Assembly: GCF_945859705.1 (NCBI RefSeq)
Contig: NC_079137.1
Coordinates: forward strand, 28,205,322-28,269,321
DNA: 64,000 nt
Direction of reading: 5' to 3'
From: Episyrphus balteatus
Lineage: Eukaryota > Arthropoda > Insecta > Diptera > Syrphidae
The notes beneath the pieces are model-generated. The model searched no databases. It had not been told where the DNA came from and saw only the letters and a program-made list of their open reading frames with translations. Positions 9,080 to 23,300 of this stretch are shown one piece after another. A program made the position numbers and the translations under genes. How positions within the stretch are numbered: the first letter of the stretch is position 1; each line of letters opens with the position of its first letter.

Positions 9080-10498
9080 TGCTCTCTATAAAGGAGCACT
9101 AATATATTTTTCTTATTTAAACTTGAATAACCTTTTTCTCTTCATTATTTCTTTTTTCGTTCAGATCAATCCAATTTGGGGTGATATTTTTTTAAATCTA
9201 CATAAAAACTTTGTAATGTAAAAAAATAAACCATGTAATTAAAAAATACTTTAATATCACTTAGCTGATGTAACAGAATGATCAACAAAGGTCAAATCGT
9301 CTAAAGAACTCAAGAAAAGAACAATTTGCGTTGTTCCTATAAACAAAAATTTCACATACACCACAGTGACCCTTTTAGTTTTTATTTTCCTTTAACTTAA
9401 ATTAGTTCAATAGTAAAACAAATTTGTTTTTTTGTTGACCATGCACAAATCTTAAAAATGGGACCTCTAAAGATTCACGAACTGCTAGAAATATTGGCAA
9501 ATCTGTCAAATTTAATTTTTGAAAATCTAACAGATTAGGCAACACTATGCAATGGACAACAAAATGAAAACTTTAATTATTCGCGAATTACATCCCGAAG
9601 AAAACAACCACAGAATTCATTCGTAAGCGAAAACGTCATACAAATTGTCATTATGAACGGATTTTGTGATCGAATTCAAAAGTCTGGCAACTTTAAATCG
9701 CGGCTTTATATGATATGAGTAGAGTAGGCTAAATTAATACAAATAACCCAAACACAATTCATCTTCCATTTTCAAGAAGAATCTAGGAAAAGCATTCAAT
9801 TTTAAAAACGATCAGCTTACACAAATTTTAATTTTTTTTTTCAAATTTTGAGGTTCGACAACATACTTTTAAAAGCCGTTGCTAGTTTAAGGATTATTTT
9901 AATCAAATGTGCAGAAAAACACAACTAACATAATAATTATATTGAAAAAAGTTAACTTATAATTTTAAAGTTTTGTGATAATTTTTCAGTAAATAAAAAT
10001 ATTATTTTCCAATAAGATAATAAAAGTTTTTTTTATTTTTTTATGTGCGCCTTCTTTTTTCTTTTACATTCAAATAGTACAAATCCAATTTAGAGGTTAT
10101 TAAACAATGAACCAATTTTTAAACTTTTAATTTATAAGAAAATCTTGGCTACAACAATAATTATTATTTGTTTATCACAATAAAAATGTTATATGTTTAT
10201 ATACAAATAAAGAAGCACATAATACTTACAACACATAAATAAGAAAAGAACAAAATTCGATTTTTTAAAAGTTTTATTATTGCTAATGTTTTATGATTTT
10301 TATATTTTATGTTGATGCAATTATTATGACTTAAATGCATTTTTGATAACAATTGTACAATATGCACTTTATTCTATAATTTACAAGACAATTATAATGA
10401 CACATGTTAAAGTACTTTATTTACAAATATTATACATACATTTAACATAATATTGATTTATTTTTAATTATATAATACGAAAATTTAAATAAGTGAAA
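9080..10498. other. AT-rich intergenic DNA, no gene seen
   Basis: There is no protein-like frame, repeat pair or RNA gene that I can support. Sequence is strongly AT-rich with homopolymer runs. Confidence 0.4.
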
Positions 10499-11261
10499 AT
10501 TTATTGTTATTATTTATTATCGTTTTCAAGAACACTATTGATTGGTTAACTAATTTTTTTTTTGCTTAAGATACTTTTTTGATTATGTTTTGCTAACAGT
10601 GGTTATAACAAAATTCTAAGGGCGAAGAATAAAAACAATGTATTTTTAATTGACCGGATGCTTCTGGGTCAGATAACATTTATGTAATCTTTAAACTAAC
10701 AGCTTTCGCATATGTATTTGAACTTTGATACCTTTAAAATTCATAACAAAAAGTTGATTAACGTAATACTTAAAATATCAAACCGAGGGAGGCACTTAAA
10801 AAATATTAATATAATATGTTATATCTGTAAATTGAATGTATTAATTAGATTATATTTTTTGATATAAAACTTAATAATTATAATTATTTTCAAATACAGT
10901 TTTAGGAACTTCATTCTGAAGTGCTTTTTAGAAAGAAAATAAATAAATTTCTATGTGCGCCCATTTTTTTTTTTTTTTTTTTTTTTGTATAATACAACAA
11001 TTTAATTATTGTAAGATTATTTAATTATGTTCATAATATAATAATATTTGTGTTTGTATTTGTGCAATACTGTTTAATTTTTTTGGTTTAACTTTAAAAT
11101 GCTCTTATAAAATCAGTAAACTATTAACCTCAAACCAATTTATGTTAACGTTAACAAATTAAATTAACTAATCTGTTAACTACATTGTGTTTAATCTATT
11201 AAAATTATTGCTACGTTGATGGTTATAAAAAGTATATACTCAATTATTTTATCAACTTTGT
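10499..11261 (-). other. Probable Vrp1 3' UTR
   Basis: Downstream of the Vrp1 stop (11262-11264) on the minus strand the first clear AATAAA signals correspond to plus-strand TTTATT at about 10499-10504 and 10516-10521. That gives a 3' UTR of roughly 760 nt. It includes a homopolymer T run (plus strand) near 10965-10986. The real cleavage site is unknown. Confidence 0.35.
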
Positions 11262-11386
11262 TTACCATTGTTGATTCTCCATTTGTTGTTGTGCGTAAGC
11301 ATTTATTTTCGCTTGTATAGGGGGCGCTGGTGCTCTTTGCTTCCGTGATGGCGGTGGTTCCGATGGTGCTGATGGTATTTGAGGTG
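11262..11386 (-). CDS. Vrp1: Vrp1 coding exon 8: C-terminal tail
   Basis: The acceptor CAAATATGTAG supplies CA to complete an Ala codon with the G from exon 7. The frame then reads PQIPSAPSEPPPSRKQRAPA and ends NQQW-stop at 11262. Phase match, proline-rich composition and lack of stops support it, although the intron before it is 7.7 kb. Confidence 0.78.
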
Positions 11387-14300
11387 CTACATATTTGTAA
11401 AATTTATTAAGAAGAAGTATTTTGGTTTTTTGGAACAAAATAAAGAGATATTTTCGGTGTGTATATCTTCAAAAATAGAGAAGATTTAAGAGAAAAAACT
11501 ATGTAACTTGCAGATAATAATAATACAAAAATGCAAAGTTCAAGCTATAAATGAAAATGAAAACAAAAGGAAAACATTGAATAGACTTGGCTTTCGAAAT
11601 TCACTTTAGAATAAACAGTAAGATTTAATTGATTTAACCAATCCCGTGGCTTCATGGTTATGGTTACAGCTATAAGCTGTCACGATAGATCATCTCTTGA
11701 TTCTAACTGCCATATTTTTCTCTGTATACCTACAAGCGATTGGAAGAATTTTCCCGCGATGAGTTCCACCCAAAGCGCCCTTGGCCTTGTGGTTTCGAAT
11801 ACATAAAACACGATTCTTTTAGAAACCGTTACAAACAATGTTGAAACAAATTACCGCACATCGCAGTATAACTTCAAAAACAGATTTTTTTGCATTTTCT
11901 TAAGGTAATAATTTAAAAAGTGAGCTAATAGAACATAAATGACTTCGAATTCGAGTTCAACACACCAAGAACCTATAAATTGGTTTATTCACCAGTTCAT
12001 TTTTTTTTTAATACGACCTGATTTGCGACATTACGATTTCATATCTAAACTTTCCAATATTGGATATAATGTGAGGTAGCGTTAATTTTAGTCCTATCTA
12101 AAAAATACGAGAATTAAAATACAAGAGGTCAAATATCTGTATTTTGAAATAATAATTGCATACGAATTCGATAATAATTTGTCAAATTTTTGTTTTTTTG
12201 GGAGCCGATTTGAGTTATCTTTTCCCTGGACCATTTATGTTTTTTTCTAATTTATCTTTCCTTCAAATTGCGAAAATTACACATTTCATACATACCTATT
12301 ATTATTAAGTATTTTTTTAGTATACAATTAGTTAAGGTTAGGTTAGGTAGCAGTGGTCAAGCAAATTACCCGACACACTTAGACCCTTATAGATCCATTG
12401 TGATACCACAAAAGACTAGCATGTTGGAACTCACTAGCCGAACCACTTGGAGCTTCTTATGAATGAAGATAGACTTTTAACGTCCGTTTTCACTAGATCG
12501 CTAGTGTATTCATAGATGGAGTTTTCTTCTACTAGAGAGAGCAGGGCAGGTGCACAGTAGATGTTGAACAGTTTCCTCTTCTTCTTCATCCATGCAACTT
12601 CTGCAGGAATCGTTAGAGAACACGCCCATTCTTTTTGCGTGTCTACCTATTAGACAGTGCTTGAAAGAACACCTATGGTGGAGCTAATATGCATTTTGTT
12701 TAAATTCAACAAACCCTTTGAACGTTTCAAGTCTATACAAGGCCATAATTGTTTAGTAGCTCGGCAAGTATTACTCTGAGTCCATCTGAGGTTGGTTTTC
12801 TTTAAAGCGTCCTGCTTTAGCATAAGTTTGCATGTAGCGATAGGTGTTCCTATGTTGTTCCTTTCTGGTTGTAGAGGAGTGATTGTTCCTTGTTTGGCAA
12901 GTTCGTCTGCCCTGCAATTGCCTGGAATGTCTCTATGTCCCGGCACCCATACGAAGTTAATGTTAAACTGCTCAGACATCTCCCTTACAGTTGTTTGACA
13001 GTCGAGAACCGTGATTGAATTTGTAGTGACAGAGGCAAGAGATTTAATAGCTGCTTGGCTGTCCGAGAAGATCCGAATTTCCGTGTTGGATATTACGTTT
13101 TCTCTGAGCCAAGAGAGAAACTCCTTAATCGCCAGAATTTCTGCTTGGACAACGCTACATTGGTCTGGTAGGCGGAAGAAAAGACAGATTCAGTTTTTCC
13201 GAGAATATACCACTTCCTACACCTTCGTTCGTTTTTGAACCGTCAGTATAGAAGTGTTAAGAGTCATTGTCCAGAGTGCTAAGATTATCCCATTCAGTTC
13301 TGGAAATTATTATCGAACACCAATTGAGGTGTGGTATAGTCTAAACGATCCGGAATGAATCCGAAGTTGTTTAGAATGTTAGTGTGGCCAATATGATTAC
13401 TGGTCCACTGAAGGGTTGCTTTTAGACGAGTAGCTGAGCTTGCTGCTACTTGTTTGCTGAAAATGTCTAGGGTGTGAGATTTAGTAGTATGTTGAGGGCG
13501 TCAGAAGGGGTTGACCTTAGCGCACCGCTTATACACATACTAGCTGACCTTTGGTCTTTGATAAGCTTGTTTAAGTTAATCGCTTTTTCCAGTGTGGTCC
13601 ACCAAACTACCATTCCGTATGTAAGTATTAATCTTATGACCGATATGTATAGCCAGTGTGCAATGTTAGGAGAAAAGCCCCATTTGCCACCAATGGCATT
13701 TTTGCATGAAAAGAGTGCCACATTGGCTTTCTTAACCCTTTTTTTCAATATTGAGCTTCCAGGTCAGTTTTTTTTATCAAAAATGAGTCCTAGATATTTA
13801 GCTTGATCGGATAGAGTAAGTGTTACATCTTTAATTGTAGGGAGTTTGAAGTCTGGAATCTTGTATTTCCTCGTGAAGAGGACAAGTTCCGTTTTGTGGG
13901 GATTAATATCCAATCCACATCCTCTAGCTCAGTGAATTAGCTTGTTTAAAGCTGTTTGTAGCAGTTCTGCAAGTGTCTGTGGGTATTTGCCCGAAACGGC
14001 AATTGCCACATCATCCGCGTAGGCTATAACCATTGCTATAACCTTAAAAAATCTATATACAAAATTTTCAATTTTGATTTTTTTGTATATTTGGAGTTAG
14101 TACATTGGGCACGTTCAGGAAATATTAGGGACTAGATATTTAGGCAATGTCATTTTATGAACGGAAATTTGAGTAAATTGACTAAATTAGTTTGGATATG
14201 ATGCTATTGTCAAATTTCGAAATTTATTTAAGAATTTTACCGTTCGCATGGGGAAGACACCAAATTTCACTTAACTGTAATGAATAAATAAAATTATTTA

Positions 14301-17300
14301 TAACCGATAATGCACTTTTTAGTTGTTTTTCACACAAATAAATTGAATTTTGCTTAATTAATTCTTTAATTAAAAACAATCTGCTGTCATGTTGACAAAA
14401 AAAACTTTCCTAAATTATTAGGGAAAATTTTCTTGCCTAACTTTCCAGTCAGCTTTCCAATAAAATTACCTAAATAGGCTATTGATTATGTCGAAAAAAA
14501 CAGGGCAATAAGGAACTAAGACGTTCACGGGTTTTTATTGCAGGAATCGTTCAATGGGTTATAAGAGAAGATAAAACCGCGGAGTGCTATTAAATGAGAG
14601 GGTGGAAACTGAAGATAGGGGTGTAAAAGCCCCCTTTTGGGTTTTTTCAATATATCTCGTAAACCGAGCAAAATTTTCATATATTGCTCTGAAAACTTTT
14701 TGTAGAAAATTGAATTTCCTATTAGAATAATGTTTTTTAAAAATTGAAAAAAAAAATTTCCATACCAAAATAATCGAAACAATCATAAAAAAAATATGAA
14801 AAAAATCGATTTTTTGAGTTTTTTTGCTTTTTTAGTTGTACATTTTTTTTGGGTTGAGATAGACATAAACATTGCTCCAAAGAAAAAAAGAAGATTAAAT
14901 TTCCTTCAAAATGCTGTACTCACTAAATTTTTTCATTGAAAATTAACCTAAGTATGGCCATTTTAATCTATCTTTTTTTCGCATTTTTAATTTTACTCAA
15001 GTAAAACAGAAACATTTGAGGGGAAAGTACGATAACTTAAGCACCGAGAACTGATAATGAGATTTTGTAGAGGGGTTAAATACAATCATTGTTTACCATG
15101 GAAATGGGGGTCCATGTCCCCCCGTTTTGGCGGGAGGGGCAATTTTCTAAAAAAAATACTTAAAATAAAAAAAAATATTAAAAAACAACGGCAACACTTA
15201 CAGTTTTGATTGATACTTTTTTCAAAAGCTAGAATTATAAACTTAATATTAATTTTAAAATGAAGTTATTTTAATCAATTGTTTTTGAAATACCCGATTT
15301 CAAAGTCAAAACTTGTGAAAAAAAAGTTAAAAAAGCACATTGAGTACAATTTTCACAAAGACTGTGGACTTCAATACGAAATTGATCTACAAAGTAAACT
15401 GCCTTAATTGATTTCTTATCAAATCATGAAAATCATAATGTTCCTATGCCTTCTACTTTTTGAGAAAATTGAAAATAGACAAAATACTTTTATTATCGGA
15501 ATCACTCCTTTATTTCAAAAACAATTGATTAAAATAACTTCATTTTAAAATTAATATTAAGTTTATAATTCTAGCTTTTGAAAAAAGTATCAATCAAAAC
15601 TGTAAGTGTTGCCGTTGTTTTTTGATAATTTTTTTTTATTTTAAGTATATTTTTTAGAAAATTGCCCCTCCCGCCAAAACAGGGGGACATGGACCCCCCC
15701 TTCCATAGTAAACAATGATTGTATTTAACCCCTCTACAAAATCTCATTATCAGTTCTTGGTGCTTAAGTTATCGTACTTTCCCCTCAAATGTTTCTGTTT
15801 TACTTGAGTAAAATTAAAAATGCGAAAAAAAGATAGATTAAAATGGCCATACTTAGGTTAATTTTCAATGAAAAAATTTAGTGAGTACAGCATTTTGAAG
15901 GAAATTTAATCTTCTTTTTTTCTTTGGAGCAATGTTTATGTCTATCTCAACCCAAAAAAAATTTACAACTAAAAAAGCAAAAAAACTCAAAAAATCGATT
16001 TTTTTTGATATTTTTTTTATGATTGTTTCGACTATTTTGGTATGGAAATTTTTTTTTTCAATTTTTAAAAAACATAATTCTAATAGGAAATTCAATTCTT
16101 TACAAAAAGTTTTGAGAGCAATATATTAAAATTTTGCTCGGTTTACGAGATATATTGAAATACCCAAAAAGGGGCTCTTACACCCCTATCTTCAGTTTCC
16201 ACCCTCTCATTTAATAGCACTCCGCGGTTTTATCTTCTCTTATAACCCATTGATCGATTCCTGCAATAAAAACCCGTGAACGTCTTAGTTCCTTTCTAAA
16301 TGACATAATCAATAGCCTAAAATTGGAAGGATTTTTTTTGACAGCTGACCAATCAGAGACCGAGAAATTACCTAAATATTTAGTCCCTAACATTTCTGAA
16401 CCTGCCCATTGTCTCTGATTTATCCTCATTTATTTTTTTAGTCTAGGTCTTCAAATACGTCAGAAAATTCAAAATGTAGTTTTGATTTTTTTCATTTTTA
16501 TGTGCAAATTGCGATATTAGAGTTACTGTTTTCCTCTATAACTCAGAAGTAAGAAACATGTAGTTAGGGCCTTAACGAGATTATGGGCAGCATAGGAGAG
16601 GTGATAAGACTCCTCCCTGAGGGGTCCCTCTGTTGGCTGCTCTACGGGTTTTGAAGTTTCCCATTTCTGAACTGATAAGCTAAGCATGATGTGTATCATG
16701 TTCTTAAGCGGGTCTTCTATTTTGAGATTGTCTAGAGCATTCATGATTGCCGAGTTCCTGACATTATTAAACGCACCCTCTATGTCTAAAAAAGCGACAA
16801 AAGTGTACTCTTTGTAGTGTAGGGAATATTCAATGGTGCTAACCAAAGAATGGAGAGCTGTTTCCACCGATTTCCCCTTAGTGTACGCATGTTATGCTTA
16901 CAATTAGTTAAACTTTGTACTGATTTTAATTTGTTTATCGGTTGTAAAGATTAATTACACTAGTTTACAAAAAAATAAAAAATTTTTGGACACCAAGTGC
17001 CGTTATACTTTTCGTATAGATTTGATAGATAGAAAACTCGAAAATCTTATCTGAAAAAATATTTATGGATAGGTTCTCGAGATATAATTTTTCAAAGTTG
17101 TTTGTTGTTGTTCTTTCCAGCCTACTTAGTATTCGGGCTATATCTTAAGTAATAAACGACTAATCTGAACAGAAAAGCCGGCGACTGAAAGCTAAGTAAA
17201 TAAGCAACAAACGCTAGAACAACAGTGTTGCCGCTTGCAAATTAATCAAATGATGTACATACATATAAGCAATAGGTTTGAAAAAATACTTTTGATGTCA

Positions 17301-20300
17301 TACATTGGAATTTGCTCAAAAAAATTCTTTTAATACCGCGAACTATTCAATCTATGAACACAATGCAATGAAGTTAAAAAGGGGTTTACCTCTAGTATCA
17401 TCATATGTGTAAAGCAGTTATAATTTAAATTAAAAACCGGCGACTGAAAGCTAAGTAAATAAGCAACAAACGCTAGAACAACTTTTTTGGGTCACTCCAG
17501 ATGTTTAAGTACAATGTATTAAAACATTTTTAAAAAATCGAGTTTTTAAAGAAAGTTTCTGCAAAAAAAACTTTATTACTGAAAGAAAAAATCAAAATAT
17601 TTCGAATCCTCATAGTTTTAAATTTTTTGTGTATAGTACACTTTCTGGCAGAGATAAAAAGATAATTCTCTTTAAAATCTATGGATAAATTATAAAGATA
17701 TATAACGATCAGTATTTTCGACTTTTTCTGTTACTTTTTGAGTTTTTGTCTATAACTTGAAAAGCAAGCCGAATTTGAAATTTTTTGTAGATAAATGAAT
17801 TTCCTATCGATGTGTATCCTTGGATTTTCTGTTCAGATTAGTCGTTTATTACTCAAGATATAGCCCGAATACTAAGTAGGCTGGAAAAAACAACAATTAC
17901 TTGACAATTACCGAATTTGAAAATTTTTATTAAGTAATTTTTTGTAGATAATTGAATTTCCTATCGATGTGTATCCTTGGCTTTTCTGTTCAGATTAGTC
18001 GTTTATTACTCAAGATATAGCCCGAATACTAAGTAGGCTGGAAAAAATAACGACAAAAAACTTTGAAAAATCATATCTCGAAAACGTATCCATCGTAATT
18101 TTTTTTTAAGTGATTTCCGAATCCTTGAGGTCAAAGTACGTAAGAAAAAAATACTGGGATTGAGTGTCCATTTTGGCTGTAAACCAGTGTTATTATCTAC
18201 ATGATACCTACTTGATAGGAATGTGAAACATTTTAAAGACTGTGTGGTGTGCCTAGGTTTATTCAAAATTGTACAAAAAAAAAAAACAAAGACACAAATG
18301 AAGAAGACTTAAAAAAATATAAAATAATCCATGCCGTTCCAACAAATAAGAGCAAACACTTACGCAACAAAATTTCTTACGATAAGGATCATGAAAACAA
18401 TAAAACATTGATAAGTATGTGTTCATGTTTATTTTTATTTGTAATTCTTTCTTTTGTGTGAATAGAATTTTTCATTTATAATTGTTATGGTATTTTAAAA
18501 ATTCAATTATTCATAACACTTTTTTATTTGTTTTATTATTTATTTTATATAAAGCATGCTTTGTTAAATGTTAACAAGAAAATGAATAAAATAAAGAAAT
18601 GAACAAATAGCAAATGCAAAATATTCTTTTAAATTTAAATATATTTATGAATTCATATATATAGTTTATAAGAAAGTTCATTTTTTTTAAAACAGGCAAA
18701 AATTCTTAAAAATAAAAAATATTCATTAAAAATAATTATACAGTTTTATACATTATGTATTAGTTCTTGCAAATAATGATAGCTAAAAATAAATCATTTA
18801 TTTTTATCTAACTAGTTCTAATAAAAAATAAAAATAATAATAATTAATATTTAAAATATTTATATATGTATATTTTTAAATAACAAGTGAATAATAACGA
18901 ATAACGATGATCGTAAGCTTATATAAAGTTAAAAAAAAAAAGAAAGAAAGAAAAAAAAAACATTCTACTGAAATGAACTGTGTTACTTCTTTAGTTTCGA
19001 TAAACGTTAATTTTAATGTTCCCTTTTTTTACATTTCTTAATTTTCTTATGTTGTATTTCCTTTTTTTTTCTACATACCGTTAGTTGCTTTAACTGCATT
19101 ACGACTAGGATACATTTTTTGGATATTCAAAAATGGAGGTGGAGTCGGAAACTCGGTGACATTGTGAAATCGTTTACCGAATTTTGATTCCAAATCTGTT
19201 ACTAAGCGACTGACTGCTGAGCTGTTGTTATGACCATAACTGTTGTTATTCGAGGTGTTAGCTGCTGTAGCAGATGTTATTGAGGGAGGACGCATTGATG
19301 AGTGTCTTTGTGGAGGCACAGGTGGTGCGCCAGCCTGAAATACAAGTTAATCAAATATTTTTTAATAGAAATAATCTTGTTATTGCTGTGATTTTTATTA
19401 AAAAATATATTAACATCGGGTTCTTGTTATTTTCATATTGGAATATCTTGCCAAGTGCGTAGCGACTACTCGACATCGCGGAATCCTTCGGAGTGACCTC
19501 TAGTTAAAAAAAAAAAATTATTTTGTCAACTAGTCTATAAGCTAACAGCGAGTGGGAAATGGGGATATTACGAAAATTTGAATACGCAGTTTAATAGATT
19601 TATGAACTCTGATAGCGAATTCTAAAGTGTGAAAGTTTTTGTCTGGGCATTATATAATTTTCATGGTTTTAGAGACGTTAGCTTTCAATTAATATGTTGG
19701 CTGAATTCACATTTTAAATACATGAACTAATCATCTTAGGCTAGGCGCACACATGCGATTTTAGTCGCACGATTATTCAAAAAAGGATCACAAGAATTTC
19801 AATGCCTGTTCACACACATGCTACCCGCGATTAAAAATTTGAAAATTGTGTCTACATTCATTGAAATTCTTGTCATTTAATTTGCGACTGAATAATCGCG
19901 CTATCAAAATCGCATGTGTGCGCCTAGCCTTACTCTTACATCCACCCCATAGATGTGGATGTAAGAAAGCTTATCTTTCTACGCGGATTTGGTTTGGAGA
20001 TTCTTCGCTACAATTTTTGTTTGTCTTTTCGATTTATAATAAACTCCGGAAGAAGAATCCATATGTTTCGTTTGAAAAACTTATATCTTGGATTCCGTTA
20101 ATTTTATCATCAAGATTAAGGTCTTCTGGCATCTGGGGGATAAGGGGGAAAACGATAACGCATATATGTAAGTTCATATATTTTTAATGTGAATTGAAGT
20201 GAATTTAGCATACTTTTATAATTAATTGGAAAACTTGAGTCATTAAGATCTTGAAAACCATATAATGCCTCGAATTAAAGCTGCTAGAATTTTTAAATCG

Positions 20301-23300
20301 ATATTTGGGGCATGATTTGAAAATTAGATTTTAAAAAATCCATCTCTGCAGAGTACCCTTATTTAAAAATAAATACTTGAGAATCCTTCTCACTATCGAA
20401 AAAACTTTTTATTAATTTTTTATTAAAACAATTAAAACGGTAAAGCAAAAAAATGAATAACGGTTATATTTCTGCAATGGTGAAAAAATTCCATGAAAAA
20501 TTATTTGATTGTTTGTTTGCTTAAATTACTTGTTCACATATACATATATATATGTATGAATACCAACCCTATCCGCTTTTAATTTCCTCTCAGTTGAATA
20601 TTTCAGGATAAAATTATGCTGTTGCAAAACATTGTATTTGAAAACAAAACGAACAAATCAGGGATCGAATCACGGCACACGATTACGATCATACGTTAAC
20701 GTTTTGACTATTTTTTTCTCTATTTAATTAGTAGAAAAATATAGGGACACAGCCCACATACGTTAACGAGCGGATGCCGTAATTCGGCACCAGGTTTATT
20801 ACTTGACCAAACCACTGACCATACGCAAAATCTTTAAGTGAATAAAAATGAAATTACCATTTACATAAGTCATTTCCATACTAATATTCAATAGAATGTG
20901 ATGACCTTGATGATCTAATTTCATCACTTAGGAAGGGCACAGGCAATATATTTTAAAAAGTTATCACTTTGTCTACCAAGGTTAAACTGTCACGAAGGCA
21001 CTTTATATGTTTTAAGTTGCTTTTTCGTATCAAACCTTGAAAAGGCCGCAATGAAATAAGAGAATTGTCTTCGCTCTATCTATTTTGTAGTTAAAGTTTT
21101 TTTTGATACTTTAGTCCTATAACTAAATAAAACGAAATTTCAAACCAAAAATATATCAGCACTTCAACTACATATTTGTTTACTTTTTTTTTTAAACTGA
21201 ATAAGAAAGTAGATACTATTATAAAATCGCGCCATTTTCAATTTTTTGTTCTCCTAGTATCATATCATAATATTACGACAGCAATAAAGGGAAAAGCTTT
21301 AAAATTAGCTTTTTGCAAAGACCTTGAACCCTTAAGGGTTTGTCCTTAAACAAAAATACACTTTGCATTTTAGTTTTTTTTTTTTCCCGTATATATACAT
21401 TATAATGCTTTTAACCCTTAGAAAGTATTTACGCATTGAATTTTGTTTACCTTTTTGGATCTCATTTTTCTCTGTCTATCTTTAATTTGAATTCACAATT
21501 TCTCAAGGATACACGACTAAATTAAATTTGAATTATAAGTTCACACTTTTAGAGACATAAATATTGAGATTATTATCACGTAACCAAAGAATCACCGTGA
21601 TGCGACAACGACCGACCTGGTAATACGAGTACAAGATTTCATCCCTTTAAACTAGAACACACGTAAACATGAAATCAGATGTCAGAAACTCTTCTGATAA
21701 AATCAATAGAATTTTCTCTCAAGAGAAAATGCTAGAGTATTGCGAAATAGTAGCGAAACTGAAAAGTGTTGTTAAAGTTAAAAGTACTCAACAGTGTTGC
21801 CGCTTGCAAATTAATCAAATGATGTACATACATATAAGCAATAGGTTTGAAAAAATACTTTTGATGTCATACATTGGAATTTGCTCAACAAAAATTCTTT
21901 TAATACCGCGAATTATTCAATCTATGAACACAATGCAATGAAGTTAAAAAGGGGTTTACCTATAGTATCATCATATGTGTAAAGCAGTTATAATTTAAAT
22001 TAACAACTGTTAAATTCATGTTGATATTGGTTTTCTGATTTGAATTTGTAAAGGAAGTTTTGTAGATGTGTATTTGTATGTCCCCATATTTAACTTTACG
22101 TAGAAAATGACCTAATGGTTTGCAGAAAGGTAATCCCAAATAATGTGATTCTTGTAAAATTAATAGCTTTGAATATTTTCTGTAGAGTTTGCATTTTGAT
22201 AATGGATGGACATTAAGCCATCTACATAAGGGAGGATTTGACACGGTATTTACATTGTAAAACTCGTCTAATATCATAAAATAGTTTTTGTCTGACTTCT
22301 ACTTGAAACATAAACAATGTTTGTTGAATTAAATTACATATACATATAATTTGTACTATGTCATAGTTTAAAATTCATACTACATCATAAGTTAATTTTT
22401 TTTTTCAACGGCAACACTTGCTTAAATACATCAAGAAAATTCTCTTAAACAGTATTCATTTTCTCATCTAAGAAAAAAAACTAGGTCGGTGGTCAGTGCA
22501 GGAGAAAACGAAATCTAAAAGTTATCATGTTAAAAACGGGGTATAATACAAACTGAAATTTGTCGACAAAAAGCACTGAAAAAGGAAGAACTTGTGCCTC
22601 GAAGACTTTTTTTTATAAATATGTATGTGTGTTCATCAATCAATTGATAAGAGAAAGCTACTTACATTAAATGATGTCTGTCGCTGTGGAGGAGGTGGTG
22701 CTGGACATGTCCTATGTGGAGGAAGAGGAGGGGCACCATTAATTTGGCTGGCTGGTGTTCTGCTTATAATTGGTGAACTTGTCTTCGATGGCGGTGAATT
22801 ATTTGACGATGTTGTTCCGGTTGTAGATAAATTATTTTGACTCGTTTTGAAATGTTCTCTCAAAGAGGATACATTTGGCGTAAGACTTGAGTTTAAATTC
22901 GAGTTGCTTTGTGCCGAACTCAGTGTAAGATTATTAAGGTTTGTATTTGATATACTTCTAGCAGGTGTGGGAGGTGGAGGTGCTTTGACTGTAGGTGGTT
23001 TTGGTGGGGCGACTGTTGGGCGGCCTAAAAATGAAACAATAAATTGATTAATGAAATGATAACAAATTTTAGAAAATAGTTAATCTACTTACCAATTGGG
23101 GGATTTGGCGCTTGCCGGATACTTATTGTTTCCTGTGATTGACATAATGTGAGGGGTGTTCGCATTGTTGCGAATGCTTGTGAAGTCGGGAAGACAGGCC
23201 CACCAGCCGGTGCAATGGGTGGGGATCTGAAAAATTCGTTAATTGATTAGTTATAAAATCTTATGTATCAAATAATTGAAAAAAAAAGATTTAATGTTCA

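Larger units (their letters stand above)
12336..16899 (-). mobile_element. 5'-truncated Jockey/I-like non-LTR retrotransposon, interrupted
   Basis: Minus-strand LINE insertion with a 12-bp target duplication. The 3' end carries the fly-typical ACCTAACCTAACC tail. From its 5' truncation the frame reads reverse transcriptase HAYTKGKSVETALHSLV, motif A FLDIEGAFNNV and GTPQGGVLSPLL (near 16600). After the inserted material it resumes at MVIAYADDVAIAV (about 14000-14043), then RNase H (YTDGSK, SDSQAAIKSL, WVPGHRDIPGNCRADELAK) and a 3' cysteine/histidine motif (CRSCMDEEEEETVQHLLC). Several frameshifts and stops make it dead. A MITE plus a 2.3-kb fold-back split it between 14.04 and 16.59 kb. It lies in Vrp1 intron 7. 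Confidence 0.88.

Noticed and set aside
22625..23047. Plus-strand Gly-rich frames opposite Vrp1 exon 6
   Set aside because: They are antisense images of proline codons in the real exon; likewise the plus-strand frame at 28535-28942.
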